A stretch of 33,350 nucleotides of DNA from the NCBI GenBank assembly GCA_903915125.1, contig CAIWRR010000196.1, positions 1-33,350 of the forward strand, read 5' to 3'. How positions within the stretch are numbered: the stretch's first letter is position 1; each line of letters begins with the position of its first letter. Below the pieces are notes generated by a model, which made no database searches, was not told the origin of the DNA, and was given only the letters and a program-made list of their open reading frames with translations. The translations under genes and the position numbers were made by a program. Positions 16,334 through 22,711 of the stretch are shown here, piece after piece. The stretch comes from Candidatus Firestoneibacteriota bacterium (GTDB lineage: Bacteria; Oederibacteriota; D2-FULL-39-29; CAIOVX01).

Positions 16334-16864
16334 ATGAAAAAACTTGCAATAATAGCGGTTCTTGCCTCGGTGCTTTGCGGCTGCGTTTCAATGAAGCCCG
16401 TTATTTCGGAACAGGTCAAGAAAATTTACATACCCACTTTTACGAACAAGACCACGCAATATGATCTTGAAACAGGTTTTACCAAAGCAGTCATACAGCA
16501 GTTCATGGTGGACGGCAGGCTGCAGGTGGTATCCAGAGATAAGGCAGATGTTCTTCTTGAAGGCACCATCAGGCAATACCTTCTGCAGCCGATGCTTTAT
16601 GACGTTAACAACGTCATTGTCCAGTATAAACTCAAGATCGTGCTGGATTTAAAATTTACCGACCTTGCTACCGGCAAAATCAGCTGGGAGCAAAAGGAAC
16701 TCGGAGGCATAACCGGCGGAACTACCACGTATAATGTTTCCGGGAGCAACGCGAACATTGCCACAACTCATATAGAGACCGAAAACGAAGCCAGGCAGAG
16801 GATCTACAACAACATGGCGGTAGCCTGCCTGAACAGGGTTATATATGGCTGGGAAAACTATTAA
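16334..16864 (+). CDS. lptE: LPS-assembly lipoprotein LptE
   Basis: LptE plugs the LptD barrel and helps deliver lipopolysaccharide to the outer leaflet of the outer membrane. The 176 residues begin with a lipoprotein signal MKKLAIIAVLASVLCGC, with C17 as the lipidated Cys. The mature part shows the LptE pattern KKIYIPTFTNKT, ETGFTKAVIQQFMVDGRLQVVSRDKADVLLEGTI, and the C-terminal ETENEARQRIYNNMAVACLNRV. The open frame reaches back to 16286, inside leuS; ATG 16334 is chosen because GGAGG (16325-16329) and the signal peptide start there. It overlaps holA by 20 nt and follows leuS, the usual neighbourhood. Confidence 0.9.
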   Translation: MKKLAIIAVLASVLCGCVSMKPVISEQVKKIYIPTFTNKTTQYDLETGFTKAVIQQFMVDGRLQVVSRDKADVLLEGTIRQYLLQPMLYDVNNVIVQYKLKIVLDLKFTDLATGKISWEQKELGGITGGTTTYNVSGSNANIATTHIETENEARQRIYNNMAVACLNRVIYGWENY

Positions 16865-17870
16865 AAACAAATCCGTGTATTTCATAGCCGGCGACGACAG
16901 CTTTTCGAAAGAAAAAAGAGCCGCGGAAATCATAGACGGAATCCTCCCCGACAAGAGCGCGAGAGACCTTAACTTTGAAGCTATTAACTGCGCGGATCTG
17001 ACGGCTGATTATTTCTTAAACCTTGACGAAAAACTGAAGACCGCTCCGTTTCTCGCGGACAAAAGAGTCCTCGTTCTGAAGAATTTTGAGGAACTCTACA
17101 TCGAGAACAGCAACAGGCTTACCGCGTACCTGCAAGAGGTTTATAAAAACCCCGCCAAGTATGACGCCTGTCTCATTCTCGTCACCAAGGACACTGTCAC
17201 CGGCGGAAGAGACCTGAGCAAGAAGCAGTACTCGGAGTTTAGCAGGTTCTGCGAGATAATCCTGTGTTTTAATCCATCGGACGAAGCCAGCCTGAAAGCG
17301 AGGCTCGTAGCCCGGCTGGAAGCCTTCGGAAAGACTATTTCTGACGAAGCGGCCGCCGTTGTCATGGATCGCGCTAACGGCGAGGTAAGGGAGCTTGAGT
17401 CGGAAGCAGAGAAACTTATAACTTTTGCGGGGAAAAAACAGAGGATAGAAATTCAGGATGTTAAATACCTGGTAAGCGACACTGATGTAAATGAATTTTG
17501 GGACCTCTCAACGGCCATCATTTCAAAAAACTTCTCTGCCGCCATGAAGATATTTTATAATATTTTCGACCATAACCGGCCGGAGACCGCCTGCCTGGTT
17601 GTCATGGGGGCGCTAAATCACAATTACCTTAATCTCTGGAATATAAGAAGACTGGAAAAAACAGGCATGAGCAGAGACGCTGCGTGCGGGAAGCTTGGAC
17701 TGAATCCTTTTGTCGGGAAACGGATATGCGAAGACGGAAAGAACCTGACTGAAAACGACATAAAAAAGGCCTTCACGATGCTCGCGAAGGCCGATATTTC
17801 TTATAAAACAGGCAGGATGCCTGCGCAGCCTGCCATCGAACGTATCATTTATAATCTTACTGCTTTTTAG
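16845..17870 (+). CDS. holA: DNA polymerase III delta subunit
   Basis: HolA (delta) opens the beta sliding clamp as part of the clamp loader. The 341 residues follow the family pattern: SVYFIAGDDSFSKEKRAAEII at the N-terminus, LKTAPFLADKRVLVLKNFEELY (about 60-80), the central helical region ANGEVRELESEAEKLITFAG, and the C-terminal NLWNIRRLEKTGMSRDAACGKLGLNPFVGKRI with KADISYKTGRMPAQPAIERIIYNL. Length is typical. It starts inside lptE (20-nt overlap), implying coupled translation. Its last 14 nt overlap the convergent end of rpsT. Confidence 0.92.
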   Translation: MAGKTIKNKSVYFIAGDDSFSKEKRAAEIIDGILPDKSARDLNFEAINCADLTADYFLNLDEKLKTAPFLADKRVLVLKNFEELYIENSNRLTAYLQEVYKNPAKYDACLILVTKDTVTGGRDLSKKQYSEFSRFCEIILCFNPSDEASLKARLVARLEAFGKTISDEAAAVVMDRANGEVRELESEAEKLITFAGKKQRIEIQDVKYLVSDTDVNEFWDLSTAIISKNFSAAMKIFYNIFDHNRPETACLVVMGALNHNYLNLWNIRRLEKTGMSRDAACGKLGLNPFVGKRICEDGKNLTENDIKKAFTMLAKADISYKTGRMPAQPAIERIIYNLTAF

Positions 17871-18120
17871 AGAGAGAGTTTACGTGTTTCTGGAGTTTTG
17901 AAATCATCCTGCTCGCTTTATTCTTGTGAAGCACGTTCTTTAAAGCGCATCTCTGTATCTCCGGAAGGAAAGTGTCGAGAAGCTTTTTGGCTTCATCTTC
18001 TTTCTTTGAGGAAAGAATTTTCTTATTGAGGGTTTTCAAACGGGTCTTGAATGAGACCATCCTCAAGTGTTTTTTCTTTGTTTTTCTTGCTTCTTTTGTG
18101 GCTGATTTTGTTACCGGCAA
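17857..18120 (-). CDS. rpsT: Small ribosomal subunit protein S20 (bS20)
   Basis: An 87-residue, very basic helical protein that binds 16S rRNA in the 30S subunit. The start PVTKSATKEARKTKKKHLRM and the end KNVLHKNKASRMISKLQKHVNSLSKKQ match S20, including the conserved KN..HKNKA segment. The start codon is TTG at 18120-18118, preceded by a strong AGGAGGTG ribosome site. E. coli rpsT also starts with UUG, and that weak start is part of its autoregulation, so the feature may be functional here. It has its own promoter (TTGACT-17-TATACT) and converges on holA with a 14-nt overlap. Confidence 0.95.
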   Translation of the reverse strand: MPVTKSATKEARKTKKKHLRMVSFKTRLKTLNKKILSSKKEDEAKKLLDTFLPEIQRCALKNVLHKNKASRMISKLQKHVNSLSKKQ

Positions 18121-18155
18121 AATACACCTCCTGAGATTTTAAAAACAGCGGATGT

Positions 18156-18184
18156 AGTATATCAAAAGAGCCGGTCAAAGTCAA
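18156..18184 (-). promoter_or_regulatory. Promoter of rpsT
   Basis: On the minus strand TTGACT (18184-18179), a 17-nt spacer and TATACT (18161-18156) give 5 of 6 matches in each box. The predicted start lies near 18149, leaving a leader of about 29 nt carrying AGGAGGTG. Confidence 0.7.
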
Positions 18185-18200
18185 GAAAGCAGCCTTTAAT

Positions 18201-18224
18201 CCCGCGGCAATGCCGCTATTTCGG
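18201..18224 (+). other. Stem-loop in the murJ leader
   Basis: GCGGC-AAT-GCCGC (18204-18216) forms a 5-bp GC stem, and flanking CCCG/CGGG could extend or replace it. It sits about 25 nt before the murJ ATG with no T tract, so it is not an obvious terminator. Function unknown. Confidence 0.35.
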
Positions 18225-18240
18225 GTTATTTAAGGGGAAA

Positions 18241-19845
18241 ATGGACCAAAAAACAAGACACATAACCCGTTCAGTAGGGGTTTTAAGCGCCCTTACGGCG
18301 CTAAGCCGCGTGCTTGGCTATGTCCGGGACGCTATTAATGCCGCTCTTTTCGGAGCGGGCTGGATCTCTGACGCCTTCTTTGTAGCGTATCGGATACCGA
18401 ATATGCTCAGGGATCTGCTTGCGGAAGGCGCCTTAAGTTCCGCCTTTATACCGTCCTTTGTTGATTATTTTGAGAAGAAAGGAAAGGAGGAGGCCTTCCG
18501 TCTCGCCTCCATAGTCCTGACTCTCCTTGCCGTAATTTTCTCAGGGGTCGTGCTGCTCGGTTGGGCCTTTGCCGGACCTATTGTCTCTTTTATGGCTCCG
18601 GGGTTCTTGCATCCCGCCCAGGCTCTTACTGTTAAGCTCACGAGGATACTCTTTCCGTTCATCGCCTTCATGGGGCTTGCCGCAGTTTTCATGGGCATGC
18701 TGAACTCCATGAAGAAGTTCACAATGTCGGCGCTCGCTCCGGCTGTCGGCAACTTGGTCATGATAGGAACCGGAGGGCTTATAATGGCCCTCGGCAGGCA
18801 GGACGGCAACTATGACAATTGGATAGTATTATGGTCGGCCGGCGCCGTTATTTCCGGACTGGTTCAGCTTTCGGTGCAGGTGCCCGAAGCTTTAAAACAG
18901 GGGTTCCGTTTCAAACCGTCATTTAAGTGGAGGGAGCCGGGAATAATCCAGATGGCTAAGCTCATGGCTCCGGCGGTGCTCTCCAATTCAGTCGGGCAGG
19001 TTCAGGTGCTGGTCAATACCATAATGGCATCAACGCTCGGGGCGGCAGCCGTGACCTATCTTTACTACGGCTACCGGCTTATGCAGCTGCCGATGGGAAT
19101 ATTCGGGGTTTCCATAGCTACCGCGGTTTTCCCGCTTATCGCAGCCCATGCCGCGAAGAACGAATCCGCGGAATTGAAACAAACTCTTTCCATGGGAATC
19201 AGGCTTAACATGCTGATTGCCCTGCCTGCGACCGCCGGGCTCATTGTCCTTTCTTATCCTATAAACGCGCTCCTTTTCATGCACGGCAAGTTCGGCCCCC
19301 TGGCCACGCATGAGGCTGCCCGGGCCGCCTCCTGGTACACGGCCGGCCTGCTTTTTGTGTCGCTGACAAAACTTCTCACGCCGACTTTTTTCGCGCTAAA
19401 GGATTCAAGGACGCCCGTCATTATAAGCGTATCTTCAATAATAATTAACATTTTGCTTTCCTTGATGCTTATGAGGCATAACGGATTCATCGGGCTGGCG
19501 GCTGCGAATACATTCGCGTCGGTGATTAATTTCACCCTGCTCTTCATTATGTTGCGGAGAAAACTCGGGGCGCTTGAAGAGAAGATAATCCTTGTCTCCT
19601 TCCTGAAGATAGGGCTCGCCGCGCTCATAATGGGGTTTGCCTGCTGGGGTATCTCTGCGTATTTCGGAGAACCGCGCAGGTTATGGATGAGACTTGTTCA
19701 GGTCCTTGTCTCTATCCTCGCGGGTGTAGGAGTTTTTGGCGCAGCTGCCCATATTTTAGGTGTTGCCGAGATAAGGGTATATATTGAAGCGGCAATGAGG
19801 CGGTTTCCCGGGAAAGGCGCTCCTGCCGTTCCTGCTGAAAAATAG
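18241..19845 (+). CDS. murJ: Lipid II flippase MurJ
   Basis: MurJ moves lipid II across the inner membrane for peptidoglycan synthesis. The 534-residue polytopic protein has the hydrophobic pattern of about 14 membrane helices. It carries the family signature near the N-terminus: GVLSALTALSRVLGYVRDAINAALFGAG, AYRIPNMLRDLLAEGALSSAFIPSF, with the essential-type Arg and Asp residues kept. GPLATHEAARAASWYTAGLLFVSLTKLLTPTFFALKDSRTPV is typical of the later helices. Ribosome site AAGGGGAAA precedes the ATG. It starts 120 nt from the divergent rpsT start, and no strong promoter was seen for it. The 19846 promoter region follows its stop. Confidence 0.95.
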   Translation: MDQKTRHITRSVGVLSALTALSRVLGYVRDAINAALFGAGWISDAFFVAYRIPNMLRDLLAEGALSSAFIPSFVDYFEKKGKEEAFRLASIVLTLLAVIFSGVVLLGWAFAGPIVSFMAPGFLHPAQALTVKLTRILFPFIAFMGLAAVFMGMLNSMKKFTMSALAPAVGNLVMIGTGGLIMALGRQDGNYDNWIVLWSAGAVISGLVQLSVQVPEALKQGFRFKPSFKWREPGIIQMAKLMAPAVLSNSVGQVQVLVNTIMASTLGAAAVTYLYYGYRLMQLPMGIFGVSIATAVFPLIAAHAAKNESAELKQTLSMGIRLNMLIALPATAGLIVLSYPINALLFMHGKFGPLATHEAARAASWYTAGLLFVSLTKLLTPTFFALKDSRTPVIISVSSIIINILLSLMLMRHNGFIGLAAANTFASVINFTLLFIMLRRKLGALEEKIILVSFLKIGLAALIMGFACWGISAYFGEPRRLWMRLVQVLVSILAGVGVFGAAAHILGVAEIRVYIEAAMRRFPGKGAPAVPAEK

Positions 19846-19847
19846 CG

Positions 19848-19876
19848 TTTACACCTCCGGGAGGCTGTGATAAAAT
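19848..19876 (+). promoter_or_regulatory. Promoter downstream of murJ, with a palindrome in the spacer
   Basis: TTTACA (19848-19853), a 17-nt spacer and TAAAAT (19871-19876) make a good sigma-70-type promoter. A perfect inverted repeat CCTCC-G-GGAGG (19854-19864) lies between the two boxes, where a repressor would block polymerase. The predicted start is near 19883. Confidence 0.5.
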
Positions 19877-19920
19877 ATTGACTAATCAGGTCGTCAGGCT
19901 GTGAAAAGGCGGGTTTATAA

Positions 19921-20061
19921 ATGAAAAAAGTAATGTTGTCGGCTTCTTGCTTAAACGCGCTAAATCTAAATTCAGTTGATACCCTCATCATGGAGCACAA
20001 GTGCCCCGCGGCTGCCGATGCGCGCGCGCATATTGATGCTGTAGATGTTTTAAAGAAATGA
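19921..20061 (+). CDS. Predicted small protein of 46 residues, unknown
   Basis: An ORF beginning MKKVMLSASCLNAL and ending AHIDAVDVLKK, with two Cys and no membrane segment or known motif. Support comes from the promoter at 19848-19876 and from its stop overlapping the next ATG as ATGA, the same coupling seen elsewhere in this window. Against it, the ribosome site is weak (AAGGCGG about 9 nt upstream) and no family was recognised. It could be a leader peptide controlling the downstream gene or a chance frame. Confidence 0.4.
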   Translation: MKKVMLSASCLNALNLNSVDTLIMEHKCPAAADARAHIDAVDVLKK

Positions 20062-21077
20062 CCCTTAAACTTATATCCCCGCCAAGAACCGTAATGAAAT
20101 GCCTCGTTTTACTGCTGTTTTTTCTTGTGCCGCTCTTTCCGTCCGCTAAAAAATCCGCGCCTGCCGTCACTGAAGAACTCAAAACAGCGCTGTCAAAAGC
20201 TGAAAAGGCCATTGATAAAAAGAATGAGCGAGATATTGATTTTTACCTGGCGCGGGCCATGGGGCTTATTTCCAACAGTTCGGATCTGGGCGAATACTGG
20301 AAAGAGGCAAACGCTTTATTGAAGAAGGCCGGCCTCGGCATGAGCGTCGAGGCGCCTTATGCGTTCTCTCAAAGCTTCACCGAATACCTGCTGGAAACGC
20401 CTGCAACCCTCTGGGGATGTCCGCCGGATGGAGTCGACAAAGAGGGGCGCCGCATGTGCATAACGCTTGTCAGCGACGGAAAGATTGCGCTAAATATTAT
20501 TGCTTCTCCCATGCTTGAACGCTGGGGGCTTTTTGGCGGCACGGGAAAAAAATTCTTTGCCGATCTGCCCGAATGCTCCACGGAGGAACCGCCATTTATT
20601 GCTTACACAAGACTGAAGGACGGCAAGCCGTCCGGAAAAGGGGACAGGCAGGTGCTTGACCTTAAAGGCATGGCCTTAATGCACCTCTGGCCGGTTGATT
20701 TCTTCGACCTGGACGGTGACGGGGTAAACGAGGTCCTGATTCGATGCAACGCGGCTGCTCATAACGGTTTTACGCAGTTTCTCTTTATCTACAAACCTTC
20801 CGGTGATACACTGAAACTCGTCGGCAGGCTTGAAGGCGGGAACGAGGGTATAGCGAGAAGAGTCAAAGGAAAAGTGTTCGAGGTCGGTGCCGGGATTTCT
20901 CCGGGAAAAGGGGACAGGAAAGCTCCGTCGGAGATGAGGCTTGATACGATAAAATATGAAGGCGGGAAGTTCACTAAAGTCTCCCAGAAAAACATCCCCA
21001 ACCCGTTAAAAGGTGAAGACTGGAAAAAGTACTACGAACCGTCTGAAGAAACAAAAATAATAGATTCCAAGAAATAA
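20058..21077 (+). CDS. Exported protein of unknown function with an FG-GAP-like acidic loop
   Basis: A 339-residue protein not assigned to a named family. The hydrophobic stretch CLVLLLFFLVPLFPSA (about 14-29) is a signal peptide, so the protein is probably periplasmic or secreted. A helical region (about 35-95) is followed by a beta-rich part containing DFFDLDGDGVNEVLIRC (about 214-230), a calcium-loop pattern like that of FG-GAP/VCBS repeats. Two starts are possible: ATG 20058, which overlaps the small ORF stop, or ATG 20094, which begins directly at the signal peptide. No catalytic motif was seen. It precedes the PQQ-like propeller by 49 nt and may be co-transcribed with it. Confidence 0.75.
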   Translation: MTLKLISPPRTVMKCLVLLLFFLVPLFPSAKKSAPAVTEELKTALSKAEKAIDKKNERDIDFYLARAMGLISNSSDLGEYWKEANALLKKAGLGMSVEAPYAFSQSFTEYLLETPATLWGCPPDGVDKEGRRMCITLVSDGKIALNIIASPMLERWGLFGGTGKKFFADLPECSTEEPPFIAYTRLKDGKPSGKGDRQVLDLKGMALMHLWPVDFFDLDGDGVNEVLIRCNAAAHNGFTQFLFIYKPSGDTLKLVGRLEGGNEGIARRVKGKVFEVGAGISPGKGDRKAPSEMRLDTIKYEGGKFTKVSQKNIPNPLKGEDWKKYYEPSEETKIIDSKK

Positions 21078-21126
21078 AACCCGCGCAGTCTTATAACTTG
21101 CCGGGCGAAATATAAATGGAGCATAG

Positions 21127-22401
21127 ATGAGCTATCCGGTTAAAGGACCTGCTCTTCTGCGGGCCATCTGCGCAATACTTCTCTCGGTCCCGGTTCTTGC
21201 GGAAAACTGGCCTAATTTTCACGGTCCAAAGTGCGACAATATTTCGCCGGACAAGGGATTGTTGAAAAGCTGGCCGGAGAAGGGCCCGGAGCTGCTCTGG
21301 AAATATGAAGGCATAGGGAGCGGCTTCTCCACGGTCTCCATAGTTAACGGCGTTATTTATACAGCCGGCTGCACAGATAAAAACACGATGGTCTACGCGC
21401 TTAACCCTTCCGGAAAGCTCCTCTGGCAATCAGAACTCGGCGACCCGCTCACAGAAACGAAACTTATTCCCGGCACCCGCGGTACTCCGACGGTAAAAGA
21501 CGGAAAGGTCTACACGCTCAGCCCTCTGGGAGTGCTCGGTTGTTTCAGCGCGAAGGACGGCGCGAAACTCTGGGAGAAAGGCCTCGCGGATTCCAAAATG
21601 GGGGTAAGAACACCGGGCTGGAGATTCTCTGAATCGTTCCTGATAGACGGCAACAGGATTTTCGTGACCGTCGCCAAGAAGGATTTTATCAATGCTTACG
21701 ACAAGGATACCGGGAAGAAAATCTGGAGCACTAGCGGGTTTACGGACGCTCTCGCCTACTGTTCTCCCGCGGTAATTGAATTTAACGGCATAAGGCAGCT
21801 CGTCACGATGAGTGCGAGATATGTCGTCTCGTTCGACATTGAAAGCGGGAAAATGCTTTGGTCTGCAAAGCAGGAATCTCTGGGGATGAACGTTGCCACT
21901 CCGGTCATTGACGGCAATCGTGTTTATGTGTCCAGCTCTTATAAATGCGGCACAAAATGCCTTGAACTTTCCGCCGACGGCAGCGGCATCGCGGTGAAAG
22001 AGGCCTGGTCGAGCGGACTGCTCGACAGCGTGCTCGGGGCGGTCGTGCTTGTGAACGGGAAATATTACGGCGGCGACAATTACAGCAGTCTAAGGGGTTT
22101 TACCTGCCTTGACGCAAAGACGGGGGAGGAACCGGCGACTGCGGCGTATTTGACTACTCAGTTCGAAACTGCCCGCCGCATCGGATCTCTTACTTATGCC
22201 GACGGCATGCTTTACTACCTGAGGAATGACGGGATGTTGTATCTGATAAACGGAGATTGCAAAATAATCAGCAAATTTAAACTTCCTCCGGATTCGAACA
22301 CTCCCTGCTGGGCGCATCCGGTCGTTCTTGACGGAAGATTATATGTAAGGCATGATAAGACGTTGTATGTGTATGATGTTAAAAACGGAAAAAGTTTCTA
22401 A
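21127..22401 (+). CDS. Exported PQQ-like beta-propeller repeat protein
   Basis: A 424-residue propeller. A signal peptide ends near VLA (residue 25), and the mature part opens with NWPNFHGPKCDNISPDKGLL, typical of the PQQ-binding-like/BamB-like propellers common in planctomycetes and relatives. Repeated blade motifs are visible: MVYALNPSGKLLWQSELG, GCFSAKDGAKLWEKGL, INAYDKDTGKKIWS, VSFDIESGKMLWSAK, and FTCLDAKTGEEPA. No PQQ-dependent dehydrogenase catalytic domain is present, so a binding or scaffold role is more likely than an enzyme. A GGAG ribosome site lies 5 nt before the ATG. The partner is unknown. Confidence 0.85.
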   Translation: MSYPVKGPALLRAICAILLSVPVLAENWPNFHGPKCDNISPDKGLLKSWPEKGPELLWKYEGIGSGFSTVSIVNGVIYTAGCTDKNTMVYALNPSGKLLWQSELGDPLTETKLIPGTRGTPTVKDGKVYTLSPLGVLGCFSAKDGAKLWEKGLADSKMGVRTPGWRFSESFLIDGNRIFVTVAKKDFINAYDKDTGKKIWSTSGFTDALAYCSPAVIEFNGIRQLVTMSARYVVSFDIESGKMLWSAKQESLGMNVATPVIDGNRVYVSSSYKCGTKCLELSADGSGIAVKEAWSSGLLDSVLGAVVLVNGKYYGGDNYSSLRGFTCLDAKTGEEPATAAYLTTQFETARRIGSLTYADGMLYYLRNDGMLYLINGDCKIISKFKLPPDSNTPCWAHPVVLDGRLYVRHDKTLYVYDVKNGKSF

Positions 22402-22617
22402 AGTTTAATAGGTTCCTAATGTTTGTAACGTAAACAGTACAAGCAGGCTGCTTAGCTCTGGGTTATGTAAATGCCGTGTATATAAGCAGTTCTGTGCAGC
22501 AAAAAACTCCTAATGCGATTGATATTGGGGTAAATAATTGAAAAAAGCATAGGCATATATGCTCTTTCTCTTTGCTTGTCAGGCATAAAAATGCATATTC
22601 TGCGAGTCCGTTAGTCA
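22402..22617. other. Non-coding spacer after the PQQ-like gene
   Basis: An A/T-rich stretch. A 91-codon minus-strand frame crosses it but has no family pattern and runs into the coiled-coil gene antisense, so it is not called. The only structure noted is the hairpin at 22546-22563, described separately. Confidence 0.4.
22541..22573 (+). terminator. Possible weak terminator
   Basis: AGCATA (22546-22551), loop GGCATA and TATGCT (22558-22563) form a 6-bp stem, preceded by an A run and followed by CTTTCTCTTT. The stem is A/T-rich and the T tract is broken, so efficiency is doubtful. It lies 145 nt after the PQQ-like gene and before the next promoter. Confidence 0.3.
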
Positions 22618-22646
22618 TTGACAAACACCTTTTCCTCTTATATAAT
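22618..22646 (+). promoter_or_regulatory. Perfect-consensus sigma-70 promoter of the giant coiled-coil gene
   Basis: TTGACA (22618-22623), exactly 17 nt, and TATAAT (22641-22646): all twelve bases match consensus. The -10 box ends 6 nt before ATG 22653, the start of a 15-codon ORF. The strongest-looking promoter in the window. Confidence 0.8.
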
Positions 22647-22652
22647 TTTAAA

Positions 22653-22700
22653 ATGGGAAATATCGCCGATAAGGCATTATCAATTGGATTAACGCAGTAA
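22653..22700 (+). CDS. Possible leaderless upstream ORF (15 residues)
   Basis: ATG at 22653 opens a frame encoding MGNIADKALSIGLTQ and stops with TAA at 22698-22700. It starts 6 nt after a consensus -10 box, so the transcript probably begins at this ATG. The stop lies 11 nt before the GTG start of the coiled-coil gene, in another frame, with GGAGAG between. Its translation could regulate the giant gene. It may be fortuitous. Confidence 0.4.
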   Translation: MGNIADKALSIGLTQ

Positions 22701-22711
22701 ACGGAGAGATA

